This document shows, in pieces, positions 34,320-45,751 of a stretch of DNA of 64,000 nucleotides. The DNA is from Podospora pseudocomata (Eukaryota; Ascomycota; Sordariomycetes; Sordariales; Podosporaceae), in contig NC_085890.1 of the NCBI RefSeq assembly GCF_035222375.1, positions 248,001 through 312,000 on the forward strand, in the 5' to 3' direction. The position numbers and the translations under genes were made by a program. The notes beneath the pieces were generated by a model. The model saw only the letters and a program-made list of their open reading frames with translations, had not been told where the DNA came from and made no database searches. How positions within the stretch are numbered: the first letter of the stretch is position 1; the number at the start of each line of letters is the position of its first letter.

Positions 34320-36025
34320 GGCGATATTCTTTGGTGTTTTTGGGTTGTAAGATCTTAGATACCTAGGTAGGGCAGGTAGATACAGAAATTATATGTCCAT
34401 GCAAGTTGAACAGTCAACAGTGAACAGGTACTGGCTTTATATCTTTGATGGAAGTCGTTTCTGGCCACAGTAGATCTGGTGCAACTTTAAATCGTTACGT
34501 ACGCTACACTGTTGACCCTGAGTATGCCTGTCAGGCAGCAAATTACTTGCAGGAAAACTTATAGATGCCTGGAGATCCCAACACCATGACTGTAGCTAAA
34601 TCCCGTGATACAGTGACTCCTCGCCGTCATAAACCAAGCATATCTGACCAATCGGAAGAATACGTTGGCCTGAATTAGGATGTCGCTATTTGGTCTTGTG
34701 TAGCAGACATCTGCAAGGTCATGCTTTTTGAAGAAAGCCTAGCTAAAGGCAACCCCGGCACTTGAATGCGGTGTGGAAGGTGGCATTGAGGCTAAATTGT
34801 GACACTTGAAGACTTCAGTCATGCATATCTCTGCCAAAACCTGTGCAGACGGGAGCAGTGGAGGGTTATGTGGGCTGCAGATTTGGAACAGGAACCTCAC
34901 TCTTCCGGCCCGAGCCAACACCCCGTGATAGAAGATACCAGACAAGAAAGAAAACCCCAATCATGAACCAGACCAGTGTGTACCGAGGGTAGAGACCTAG
35001 AACAACAACTCTGGAAAACAGTGTCTCAACATACCTACCTCATTCGCTAAACACATCTCATCACTCCGGGTTGATTCATATTGGGGTACCCAATGGCTTC
35101 TTGTGATGCCAACCTGATAGTGGAAGAGCCATGTTATCCCAGCTACTCCTTTCCGTTGTTTCGAGATACCTAAGAATATGGGTGCATCAAAGAGAGAGAT
35201 GCTGGACTATAGCAACGAAATTTGAGTACGAGATTCTAATCCCGGTCTCTATAATATCTCTCCTACCTATCTAGACGTATCCTTACATCTTCTCACTCAA
35301 TAGGTGGTCGCAACACTAGGTAGACATTGTCGGTCTTCTGTGCTAGTTGCTTTTTATTCACTTTCATATGCGTACCTTGCCTATCTTGTCGTGCTTTCTA
35401 TTCTGATTATACCGATTGTGAAAAAGCAATGTCAGCAAAACTCAAAGCCAAACATGGGCCTCTGTTTATTACTCGTACCTAATACCCTGTTGCATTGATC
35501 AACGATAGCCGATAAGGCCCCGTGCCATACATCCCTACATGCAATTGCATGAGTGATAAGAGTAGATCGTCCCATTACTTGTCTCCAGTCTGCATCTCCC
35601 TCGGGTGTTATATCTCCTTGACATACACCAACCTTGGCTCAGCCGTCCAGTACTCACGGGGTGGCACTCAAAATCAACACAAGCCAAGACTGGGTTTGCA
35701 CTCTGTGGTGGCTGTGCTCGGGGTCGTTCCTTGTTTGGAGGAAGATGACATGCTGTATCATTGGAAGACAGCTCCCAACAGAATGCTGACACCGTCGCTA
35801 CAGAAGCATAGGCCAATCGGTGCACTTCGGTAACATGAACCTTGTTATTCCCATTCCAAATACCTACCTTAGCTGCAAATCGGTATCAGTGGCACCATCG
35901 GATGTGGGCTGAGCCAGATGGTATTAGTCAGATCCTGCCCCCACAACTCTACTTCTGTAGACACTTCCCATGTTCAAGACTTCAGGAAGGTACCGCTCAG
36001 ACTCATCTTTTGCTCTCAAACTATC
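34320..36025. other. 1.7-kb gene-free stretch
   Basis: No supported gene. It contains several TACCTA/TAGGTA words, including GATACCTAGGTAGG near 34350 and CATACCTACCTC near 35030. The right end is the promoter of the second Zn2Cys6 gene. Confidence 0.5.
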
Positions 36026-37736
36026 ATGGAGCCAGAATATAGAACACGACGGCCTCACAAAAAGTCACGAAATGGTTGTTTGCCATGTAAACAGCGTCGG
36101 AAAAAGGTAAGGAATTACCGCCATGCATTCACCATGCCATCATTTGACATTTGGGGCCATACTAAAACATTAAATTCATCATCTGTTAGTGTGATGAGCG
36201 CAGGCCATGCTGCACCAGATGTGCTGACCGAGATCTGAAATGCCAATATCAGTCGCGCCAACCGCAAAGGGAGGATTGGCTTCCAGTCTCCCCTGCGCTG
36301 TCCCGCTCACCGTCGGTTCTTTCCATCCATGGAACAGGTTCCTTGAACGCAGAGGAGCTCGAATTGCTCCGACACTACCTCACCCACACTTCCCGGGCAA
36401 TACCTTACGACGACGACGACCTTTACGCTCTCCAGGAAGGATTTCCAAATCTTGCCTTTCGCTCTCGAGCTCTCATGAACTCGATTCTCGCATTGGCGGC
36501 GATATGCAAGTGTCACGACATCATATCACAGCCCACGGTAGACGAAAGGCACAGAGATGAGGCCTACGCATTGTTACTGATCGCAGAGGATCGGCATAGG
36601 GAGTCATTACGACGAACTCAAAATGATATCTCTAACCTCCATCGAGAATGCTACGATGCCACTCTCGCCAACGCGCCGTTGATGGTCTTGTACATTCTGG
36701 CAAATCACTCTGTTCGAATTCAGTGGGCGGGGGCCATGCCTGATATCCCAACCGGCTTTGTTCCAACACAACTACAATGGGTATCCCTCATCCGCGCGGC
36801 CCACCTCGCTTACAATGGCATGCTGAATGACATTGACCAGCCGTGCGAGCCTTGCTCAGACACAAACTTTGGAGAAAGTATCCCTCCAGCCAGCCCTCTT
36901 TACCAACTATCACCCGATCCTATAATCCGTGTTACTTCGCCCGAGGACGGCCCCATGAAGCCTACTAGGGACCTTTTCCTCCCCATCCTAGCGGCCACCT
37001 TCCAAGCCGCCATCAAAGGCTTACGGATGAGGGCCGAAGTCAAACGGGCTGAAATGCCAACCGATCCCGGCATCGCATTTTCTTTTGTGGCATTGCGGGC
37101 CTTCGAGGCCATTGCGGACGAAGTTCTCCACACCAACACAAACGCCATCCACTCGAAGCTGTCACCATCAAGCAGCCATTCATCGCCCGCGCCGCCACCC
37201 CCTAGGAGCCGATTATCTTATGTCTCGCCCTGGCTGCGCAACTATCTTGCTCGTGTCACCATGGCCACCCCAACGAGGCCCTTCAGACGCACAATCACCG
37301 CTTTTGTCAACAGGGTTCCAGCCGAGTATTTAACTCTACTTCAGACGTCAGTGGAGCACCTTTCTGACTGCCGTGCGGTCGAAGGGGTAGTAGCTTCTGA
37401 GGGGCTTGCTGTCGACATTTTTGCACAGTGAGTACCAAAGCCTCTTGTTTTCTTTGTCCCTATGCTTCAAATACTCCCCCTGGAGCAACCAAGATATCAT
37501 TATACTAACGAATTTTTTCTCATAGTTGGCTGGTCTTGGTAATGTTGCTGGATGGGGTTTGGTGGATTGGCGGGATAGGGGCTTGGGAGCTAGGTAGAAT
37601 TGTAACAATTATAGGTAACAAGGGGCTTGGGTCCTTACAGGAGAACAATACTTGGTGGCCGGCGAGCATGTATAGAATTTATGCTGAGTTGAAGAAACAG
37701 GTGATCACGGACGTTGGGACAGAGGGTCATATCTGA
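36026..37736 (+). CDS. Zn2Cys6 transcription factor, Upc2-like class
   Basis: Nuclear regulator of 509 residues in three exons: 36026-36106, 36190-37427 and 37526-37736. The first intron splits the zinc cluster, as in the regulator at 10-12 kb. Joined, it reads RRPHKKSRNGCLPCKQRRKK then CDERRPCCTRCADRDLKC (cysteines at about 18-45). The basic RRPHKKSRNGC lead-in is typical of the Upc2/sterol-type subgroup. The middle region includes EELELLRHYLTHTSRAIP and RSRALMNSILALAAICKC, common in this class. The last exon encodes HWLVLVMLLDGVWWIGGIG and NTWWPASMYRIYAELKKQ, the conserved C-terminus, which confirms the second splice. Despite the class name, a role in sterol control is not implied. No target genes are evident nearby. 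Confidence 0.9.
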
Positions 37737-38483
37737 TTATTTACAGTCGAAATCAGGGGGAGTGGAAAATTTGCTACTGCCCTAACTTTTAATAGAATAA
37801 TTCACGGTTCATAGATGGGTACAGACAAGAAGATATGATGGGTTGATTGATTTAAACTGCAAGTCGAAGTATTTAGGGTATGCAAACTTTTTATCCTAGA
37901 GCCTAGTGATGTTGTTCAGGCCTGATAGACCTTGTGATCCCTATGGAGCCTGGTAAGAGGCCTGTGTATCTTCTCCACTATTCTATCTGGCGCTGAAGGG
38001 TATATGCTTGGTTCATCCAGGTCTATATATCTCTTGCGTGTTAGCTCGGTAGCACAAGATTTGACCTTCATGAACTTTTCTATCCACACTTAGCTACCTA
38101 TGTGGGTAAGAGGCATTGATGGCTTTTGCTTTGAAAACGAAGGGTACTAGTAACGGGGATTACTATTCATGTCCATGTTCTGCTTCGTGGGTTTGTTTGC
38201 GATAGGTGTATCCACATGGGTTTGTAAAGAGGTAAGATTGATTTTCGATAAACTGTTATCTATTGGATTCTATCAAGTGTGTCAGGAGTTCTTGCATGAG
38301 AACGCTGGAAAAAAGCGTGCGAAGAAGCGAAGTGAAGTGTTGAGATCGAGTGAATGTGTGCTGGCGGGAAAGAGATCAGCCGTCAAAACAAAGGTGAGCT
38401 GTCAGTCTAATGCAAAACAAAAGAAATGTAGGACTAGGTCCAGATAAGATATAGGTTCCCCCATAGCCCTCCTCAACCCAATC
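37737..38483. other. Convergent intergenic stretch
   Basis: This lies between the 3' ends of the regulator and the cupin gene. A 92-codon frame at 38169-38447 (MSMFCFVGLFAIGVSTWVCK) has a hydrophobic start and a Lys-rich tail, but was not considered a supported gene. Confidence 0.45.
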
Positions 38484-39315
38484 TTACTCGGTTTGAATTC
38501 CGCATTTCTTTTTGCAATCCTCTGCCTGCAAAAACAACCCAGTAGGAAGGGAAGCCCTGAGTTTGGCAATCTCGTCGGTAGAGACATCACCAAATTGAGT
38601 CTCCAGCCACTCGTCATCTAGAGCAAAAGTCTGCGGCAAGATCAAACCAATCCCGGGGTCTTCGGACGGGAAAGCAGCGACGATGCTTGCATTGGTGCAT
38701 TCGGGGTTCAGCTGTGTATGAAAGGCTCCACCAGGGAACACAGTCATCATGTTTGGACCAAGGTCGGTGCGAATGACCCTCGGCTTGCCGTCTGCATCGA
38801 CGACGCCGGCCTCAAGGACCGCTTCGGTGAGAACACGTCCTTCAATAACGGCGAACAATTCGGCGGAGCGAGGGTGAATGTGCAGAAAAGACATGCCGCA
38901 AGCTACGATAGAATGTCAGCGCCTGTTTCACATAAAGTACGACAGAATTGCCGAGTTTGTGAACTTACGAGGAAGTATGCCGACAGCCAGACTACCCCCA
39001 GTGCCTACAAGAGCAGGGAATGTTTTGCGATCGGCAAAACGCCCGGGGTTTTGACTAAAGTCGTAGACGTAGTCCTTGTCCTGAGGGAGGAGGGCAGCTC
39101 GGTCGACACCGCTGCATATGATACCATCAGTCATCTAGTCCGCACCTAATGCTAGAACAGCACTCTTTCAGCACTTACCTATCCGCGATTTGCAGCTGCG
39201 CCGTGATGCTCAATTGGGACGGTGACCGTTGAGCAAGGTTCGAAGGTGCCGCAATGCCTAACGACGCCATGGTTGAAATGCTGACAAGCATGCTGGCAAC
39301 TGTAGGGGAGAACAT
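38484..39315 (-). CDS. Secreted spherulin/germin-like cupin protein
   Basis: A predicted extracellular cupin of 232 residues in three exons: 39315-39179, 39111-38969 and 38902-38484. Introns of 67 and 66 nt (GTAAGT and GTAAGT donors) keep frame. It starts with a signal peptide (MFSPTVASMLVSISTMASLG). The body reads DKDYVYDFSQ and RKTFPALVGTGGSLAVGILP. The cupin motifs are CGMSFLHIHPRSAELFAVIEG and VFPGGAFHTQLNPECTNASI, giving the metal-binding histidines and glutamate. It ends CKKKCGIQ, a usual end of fungal spherulin-1-like proteins. The function of this group is poorly known; suggestions include oxalate or superoxide-related chemistry, or stress and cell-wall roles. Confidence 0.87.
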
Positions 39316-39987
39316 CTTTGCAGTTGTGTGATGGGATGATGAAGATGTATGTGTCTTGGTGGTATGGTGTTTGCTTTTTGAGATGGAGGGCGCGGTGTAG
39401 AGAGAATGCTGAGCTCATAAGGAGCGGACGAAGCTGGTTTAATGCTTGGAGGAAAGCATTTCTCCGCAGTTCTTTGACACCGCAATCCTTGCAAGATTTG
39501 AGATAATTCCAAATATCGAAAGTCTTAGTAGTCAAAAATGATTAGAGATAGCTTCTACATCGTCCCTGACGGGGCACTGCTCAAGGGCGTATTGGAAACC
39601 TATTTGGGGGCGGAGCTTCCTATTACGCTGACGCGAATACGCTTCCACGTTCCTTAGTCAGTGCCCAGTCACACGTATACGCCAGACGTACACCGACACC
39701 CTGTGGACAATACGAAAAAAATAAAAAATACTTGGGGAACACGCCCTCGAGATCAAGAGCGTATCTGCGTACCTATAGTGGCGTTGCTCACATCTCTACA
39801 TCAAGTAGCCTCAAGGTCCGTATAGCGGGCAGCGCCGCACCAAATTGCATCATTGTCGAGTCCATGTGTTTGTCTGATCCAGTACAATTGACGACAGCAA
39901 CGAAAGGTCTATGGGTAAACCCACGAAAACGGGCCGCCACCAAAACCTCAGTGCTTACAACTGGAGCCAGCATTGGTAAGCATCTTT
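39316..39987. other. Upstream region of the cupin gene
   Basis: No supported gene. It contains the cupin promoter and, near 39715, a short A-rich tract. The 3' end of the kinase gene is at 39988. Confidence 0.45.
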
Positions 39988-41060
39988 TCAGCCATACTTG
40001 GACAGAAGTTTTCTCATGATGGACATAGCACCACCCCTATACCCTCCTCCAAACAAAGCAAAATGATTTAAATGGTGATACCTTGACACGTCATGCTTAG
40101 CAAACATCACAAAGCAGGAAAGAGGTGAGCTACTCACAGTTCATATAATGCCACTCGATCATCATACTCCTCTGCTGGCTCCGATTTAGGAACAAGTGAG
40201 TGGTATTCTTTCCAAAATCCTCCAGCACCAAAGCCCCCAAACATCTTCATGATGCCCAGCTCGTACTCCGAGTGTGCGTAACAGGAAGACGGATCAAAAG
40301 CAACCTCTTCAGACCCCTTTTGTGTGAAAATCCGACCTCGTCCATGATTCCCACTCCACAGATCCCCGTGCACAACGACAGGAATTACATCCTTAAGATG
40401 CCCCTCTCCCAGGAGTCGTGGCACAACCTTGCTAGCTGTTTTCTCCACCACATCGGAAAGCTCTCTGTCCGCGCCGTTCTGCTTGATACACTCTTTGAGT
40501 ATGGCCCGCAGACGGCAGTCTGCATAGAAATCGGCCCAGGTTTCCCGATAACTGTTATCCTGAAGTGTAGATCCGCAGCAGGTAGACACTGGAAACCCGA
40601 ACATTGGTTTGGAATGCCCCTTTGGAATTGGGGCGGGGGTGGTATGTAACGTTGCGAGTTTGGCGGCAAAGGAAAGGCCGGTTCCACCCGAAGCTGAGGA
40701 CGCAAGATCAATGAAGTCTGTTACAAGGAAGTATTTTCCTCCTGCGCTGGCGCCACCGCCTAGTTGGGGGGACGAAGAGGAAGCAGAGGCCGAGTGGAGA
40801 GGACCGTGGGCATATGCCTTTGGACAAAACGAGGGAACGGCATTGTGAATTGCATTCAACGAGGCAAATTCTCCGCGAAACATGACCTCGGCGTCAGGAC
40901 CTGTGCCGGTTTTGACAAAGTACTGGAGCTCATGGCCCTCCTTGGTTGAGACGAGCTTGTATGTGGAAGAGAAGCCGGAGCCTCCATAGGAAAGCAGCTT
41001 GGTGGAAGTAGGCTCCAGCCCAAGAGCGGATAGAAGGGCTGGATCGACACTGGATAGCAT
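39988..41060 (-). CDS. Fructosamine/ketosamine-3-kinase family protein
   Basis: A protein-repair kinase family (PF03881) that phosphorylates ketoamine adducts on glycated proteins so that they break down. It has two exons, 41060-40138 and 40081-39988 (56-nt intron, GTGAGT to CAAG), giving 338 residues. The start at 41060 (MLSSVDPALLSALGLEP) is preferred over the longer frame. The ATP-binding part includes LLSYGGSGFSSTYKL and QYFVKTG. The catalytic loop is VVVHGDLWSGN, followed by FDPSSCYAHSEYELGIMKM, the family signature. The short last exon gives YHHLNHFALFGGGYRGGA, the conserved C-terminus, which supports the splice. Cytosolic. The substrate in fungi is not established. Confidence 0.92.
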
Positions 41061-42568
41061 CTTCGGCGGAGTATGATGAATTGGACAACGGGTTGGTGAT
41101 GTTGTCGATAGACACAACGTATCGGTCTGGATGACGTCAGTGCTCTGCCAACCCCTCAGGCTCAACACAAGTTATCACTGCTGGGTTTGAAGAACAACGA
41201 ACTTGATCCAACAGATTGGGATGTCGCTATGGCCTCAGGGGCCACACTTGTCTGTCAGGTCTGGCATGGAGATACCTTTCTGAGTTTACGGGTAGAAGGA
41301 ACCCATGTCCGAAAAGGGCGGGGAACGATTTGACCTGAGGTACCAAAGGACTGACCGTGCGCCAACGTGGGCCGACACTGTGAAATAAGTGTGTTAACTT
41401 TCATCCGGTTCGCCGCCCCTGAACAGGACTGCTCCTGCCCTGCCTTGCAGCGTTGCACGGCAGTTGTAACCTGCTGTCGGGCCAGTCTGACTGTCTGGGC
41501 TTCAAGTACAGAACCTATACATTTCTTCCTGAAATGGTTCCCGTAATCCTCACTGTGGTCCACGTCCGGTTCGCAAATTCTGTAGGCATCCAGCAACAAT
41601 AACAAGCAACCCACAACATAACCACCAATTCTGTGGCCGGTAGTTGCACTGTCGAAGAGGGTTCCCCAAAGAAGTAGCGCCGGGACGCCATTCCTTCTGA
41701 AAGACAGGGGGAACCGTAAGAAGATATTGCCCACGACAACTCCCTGACTGGCAAGTAACACGAGTTTTTTCTGACCTCCCCGAAAGAAGGCTCAATCTGA
41801 CTACCCCACAATACAGGTCCGAAAATATACCCCAGCTTTTCATATGGCTCATTCTCAAAACAAGGGCGCGTTCTCCTGAGCCACCAACAGCAGCAGCTAC
41901 TGTAAACTAGACGAGCGACAACGACGTCGGTGGTGTATCTTGCTTGAACTATCCCCAGGACAGGTTGCAAAACAGCCCAAGCTTAACATCACCTTTTAAG
42001 ACGCCAGCTCCGTTGGGGACTTGGGGTCAGCTAATAGTTGAGGTGCGGTGGAGTATCGATGTTATTTGTTACAGTCATTTTTGCTAGTTGCTTTGTGATG
42101 GGGGCATAATTTTCATCATGAAACTTCAAGCAGCTGACTGGTCACGATAAGAAATCTGGTCTATTCATTGGTACGTGCACAGTTGCTGTGCTGTGATGTA
42201 TATACAGGTGAATTCGAGTTGGACTATTTTCCCTCACTAACACAGTAACCTCCATCACTTTCCGAGCCGTCTCCATCCCCTCTAGCAAGATTCTATTGGT
42301 ATTTGGGAGCAATATTTGCGCACTGGCGACTATCACTTCTGCTTTGACAAGGTACCGCAACAGAAACACGATTTATTGCCTGTTGTTGACAACAGGTATC
42401 AATAACCGGCTCCAAATTGTTTGGTAAGTCCCGTTTCCAACTGTGTCAAACGAACCAACAGACCACTAACAACTTGATTTTCACCTCTAGGCCACATTCT
42501 CGGCACAAGTTGGGAGTAGCTACCATAAGAGGACGACTGGGGGGTTGAGTGCCTTTGCCCTCTCCCGG
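41061..42568. other. 1.5-kb gene-free divergent region
   Basis: This lies between the starts of the ketosamine kinase (-) and the rhodopsin-domain gene (+). No protein-like frame was recognised. Both promoters are expected here. Confidence 0.5.
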
Positions 42569-43718
42569 ATGAGAATGCCAGGGGCCTCCTTGAGCCAATC
42601 TGCAAGTGCCGGGATAATGATCGCCGGGCTGTTACTTGTGGCACTACCCCTCGCGATTGGCGATATCATGTGTGGCGAGGAAGCCCGAAGTCGAAAGAGG
42701 GATCTGTTTTTGCCTCTGTTGCTTACAACGGCTGCGCTTCTGTTGGTGGTGGTACGGACATTTGGCCGGTGGAAGCTAGGCAAAGGAACTCTCGAGGTCG
42801 ATGATATTGTGATGATGATGTGTGGAGTGGGTTCAGTCCTGCCTTTTCTTACATTCAGCGCTTGGCGATCAACACTGCTGACCATGGCTTCTTACGTAGC
42901 TGGCGTATTTGGTGATGTCAGCGACTAGTTATACCAGCAGTGCCTTGGTGTTTGGATGCGACTTGTGGCATCTGAAGAGAGAGGACAGGATTCTGGGTCT
43001 CAAGATACACCTTCCGAGTGAGCTTGAGGTTTCATGGGCCGGAATATGGTCATATACTCACGAGTAAGGTAGCTTCTATATGTGGTCGAGTCCTTTTATA
43101 CTGTAACGGTATCGCTGTCGAAGATTTCGATCCTTCTTTTCTTCCGCCGTACCTTCTCAAAACCGTGGTTCCAGACAGCGACACACGCGGTGTTGGGCTT
43201 GACCATTGTCGTCAACCTCGCTCGCCTCATAACACAAATAGTCCAATGTGTTCCTTTGAGCACCAACTGGGAAGTTGATACCCCACGAAATGGCCACCCG
43301 AACTGCATCAACTTACAGGTGTTTGTCGTTGTAGGCAGCGTGATAAACCTTCTGCAGGAATCGGTCCTGTTGGCGATGCCTATCCCTGCGATCTTGCGGT
43401 TGGCATTTCAGACCCGCCAACAGAAGGCAAACTCACTCATCATGTTTAGTCTTGGCATCTTTACTATTGTCTGCTCAGTTGTTCGTATGGTGTATGTCCT
43501 CAGAGTCGATGGAGCGGCAAACTTCAGCTGGGAGTACGTTGACGTCATTATCTGGACGAACATCGAAGCTGGCGTCACAGTGATGGTGCCTTGCTTGCCC
43601 GCAATGAGAGCGTTGATACTCACTCGCAGGTGAGCAGCGAACAGCCAGACAGGCAAGTGGTGGCGCCAAGTAAGAGACGCAAGATTCTGACTGACAGAAA
43701 TTTAGCCCTAGCTCTTGA
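42569..43718 (+). CDS. Fungal rhodopsin-domain membrane protein
   Basis: A seven-TM-type membrane protein of the fungal rhodopsin-domain family (PF20684), to which Pth11-like putative receptors are related. Proposed exons are 42569-42826, 42900-43028, 43073-43633 and a tiny last exon 43706-43718. If the last splice (GTGAGC to TTTAG, branch CTGAC) is not used, the gene stops at 43633. Marks are LEVDDIVMMMCGLAYLVMS, FYTVTVSLSKISILLFFRRT, NLARLITQIVQCVPLSTNWE, NLQVFVVVGSVINLLQESVL and IWTNIEAGVTVMVPCLPAM. The second intron would be only 44 nt with a GTTTCA donor, so that junction is uncertain. No CFEM domain precedes it. The ligand is unknown. A pogo element lies 170 bp beyond its end. Confidence 0.78.
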
Positions 43719-43891
43719 CGAACTCCAATCTCCAGCACAGTCCTGAAGCATCTGGGCAGCATTACGCCCACCTGATCCACGGCAGACCACATGAAGGAAG
43801 AAAGCAATTACTTCACATAAGTGCCATCTACGTATATAGGGAGACCTGGAGCGGACAACATAGATCATATACCACAAAGCTTTCTGGCATA

Positions 43892-43935
43892 ACGTACATT
43901 ATCAGTGAGTCGTGCATATCAGTGGGTCGCGCACT
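43892..43935 (+). repeat. Left terminal inverted repeat of the pogo element
   Basis: 44 bp, an exact inverted match to 45706-45749. It contains two near-copies of a 12-mer (ATCAGTGAGTCG and ATCAGTGGGTCG), which may be paired transposase-binding sites. Confidence 0.95.
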
Positions 43936-43990
43936 TCCTAGCGCGACGCGTCCTCATTGCACTTTGCATCGAATTTTTCTACAATCCAAT

Positions 43991-45661
43991 ATGCCTTCTA
44001 TTTTAAAGGAAGCGAGGGTAATCTTAGCCCTTGAAGCTCTCCAAAAGGACGAAAAATTAAGCCTCAGAGCCGCAGCTATGCTTTATAATATACCACTATC
44101 AACCCTCCGCGACCGACGCGCTGGCCGGCCTGCACAACGCGATACTACGCCCGGTACAAAGAAGCTCACTCAATCAGAAGAGGAGGCTATTGTCCAATAC
44201 ATTATTGAGCTATGTGCGCGAGCTTTTCCACCCAGATTGCGTGGTGTGGAAGATATGGCCAACCAACTGCTACGCGTACGCGATGCGCCCCCTGTCGGCA
44301 AGCTTTGGGTACATCGATTTGTTAAACGCCAGCCAGAGCTCCGTACGCGTTTTACGCGTAGATACGACTACCAGAGGGCTAAGTGCGAGGATTCAAAGGT
44401 CATTGCCGAGTAGTTTGCGCTCGTACGGAACACTAAGGCTAAGTACGGTATTGTAGATGACGATATCTACAACTTCGACGAGACTGGGTTTATGATGGGT
44501 ATTATCTTCGCGGGCATGGTAGTTACGACCTCGGACGGCCTTAGTAAGGCGAAACTAGCCCAGCCTGGTAACCGCGAATGGGCAACGGTAATCCAGGGAG
44601 TTAATGCCCTCGGTTGGGCCATCCCTCCTTTTATCATCTTGGCCGCGCAGTACCACCTTGCCAACTGGTACACCGAGTGCAACTTACCGTCCACCTGGCG
44701 TATCGCAATCACCGATAATGGCTGGACTACCAATCTGGTAGGCCTAGATTGGATCAAGCACTTCGATTACTATACGGCGCCCCGGATAAAGGGCAAATAC
44801 CGGTTGTTGATCCTCGACGGCCACGAGAGCCACCACTCGACCGAATTCGAGCGCTACTGCCAGCAGAACAACATCATCACGCTCTGCATGCTTCCACATT
44901 CTTCACACTACCTCCAGCTACTCGATGTCGGCTGCTTTGGGCCATTGAAGCAGGCGTACGGCCGCCAAATCGAGGACTTGATGCGCATGCATATTAACTA
45001 CGTAAGCAAGCTCGAGTTCCTCTGTGCCTTCCGCGAGGCCTTCTTCGCCTCTACAACGGAGAAGAATATACAGGGTAGCTTTGCGGGTGCTGGCCTTGTG
45101 CCATACGATCTAGAGAGGGTGCTTTCTAAGCTAGATGTAAAGCTTCGTACGCCAACACCCCCAGCCTCACGGCCCGGCACTCCACAACCTTGGGTGTTCC
45201 AGATACCACAAAACCCCCGAGAAGCCAACTCACAGTCAACGCTCATTAAGACTCGCATTGCCAGCCATCAAAATAGCTCCCCGACCTCGGTGTTAGCTGC
45301 GGTGGACCAGCTTACTAAGAGTACGATGGCTGTGATGCACCAGGTAGCTCTCCTTCGTGCAGAGAACACTTTACTCCGTAAGGCCAACGAGGCACTAAGC
45401 AAGCGCAGGAGAACCAAAACAACACGTGTGCGGCTTGGAGGATCACTTACTGTGCAGGATGCGCACGATCTACTAGACCAGAAGGCCGTGGGGGAGGCAG
45501 TGGAAGAAACGCAGCCGGATGGTAGTGGTGTAGGGGGTGCTCGTACAAAGGTTCAATGCTGTGGTATATGCGGTAAGCCTGGCCATAATGCACGCACTTG
45601 CCAGGAGGCTGCAGAATCATCTGATTCAGCTGTTTCTGATGTAATTGTAGTTAGTTCCTAA
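43991..45661 (+). pseudogene. pogo transposase with one premature stop
   Basis: A single frame of 557 codons from ATG 43991, interrupted only by a TAG at 44411-44413 (codon 141), where relatives have tryptophan (EWF). The N-terminal helix-turn-helix is seen in LSLRAAAMLYNIPLSTLRDR, and a CENP-B-type second half in VGKLWVHRFVKRQPEL. The DDE aspartates lie in YNFDETGF, LLILDGHESHHS and LQLLDVGCFGPLK. The C-terminus has a leucine-rich stretch (HQVALLRAENTLLRKANEAL) and a CCHC knuckle, CGICGKPGHNARTC. The third motif has LQLLD where the relative at position 1 has LQPLD. Both this and the TAG are C-to-T type changes in a CpA context, consistent with mild repeat-induced point mutation. Products without read-through would be only 140 residues. 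Confidence 0.92.
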
Positions 45662-45705
45662 TGTTGGTGTATTATAATCGATGGAATTGTAGTAGGGTGG
45701 TAGAG

Positions 45706-45749
45706 AGTGCGCGACCCACTGATATGCACGACTCACTGATAATGTACGT
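45706..45749 (-). repeat. Right terminal inverted repeat of the pogo element
   Basis: 44 bp, an exact inverted match to 43892-43935, followed by TA. Confidence 0.95.
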
Positions 45750-45751
45750 TA

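Larger units (their letters stand above)
43892..45749 (+). mobile_element. Fot1/pogo DNA transposon, full length
   Basis: A 1,858-bp element with perfect 44-bp terminal inverted repeats (starting ACGTACATTATCAG), flanked by TA on both sides (43890-43891 and 45750-45751), the target duplication of Tc1/mariner elements. Size and TIR length match the Fot1/pogo group of filamentous fungi. It holds one transposase frame (43991-45661) with a single internal stop. The intact ends and TA duplication suggest a fairly recent insertion. It could still be moved by an active relative, because both ends are complete. Confidence 0.95.

Noticed and set aside
38169-38447. A 92-codon frame with a hydrophobic start and Lys/Arg-rich tail
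   Set aside because: No family support, and it lies between two converging genes; low-complexity basic composition can arise by chance.
41255-41970. Overlapping minus-strand frames of 100-170 codons
   Set aside because: Rich in Cys/Trp and unlike any known protein; probably chance frames in a promoter region.
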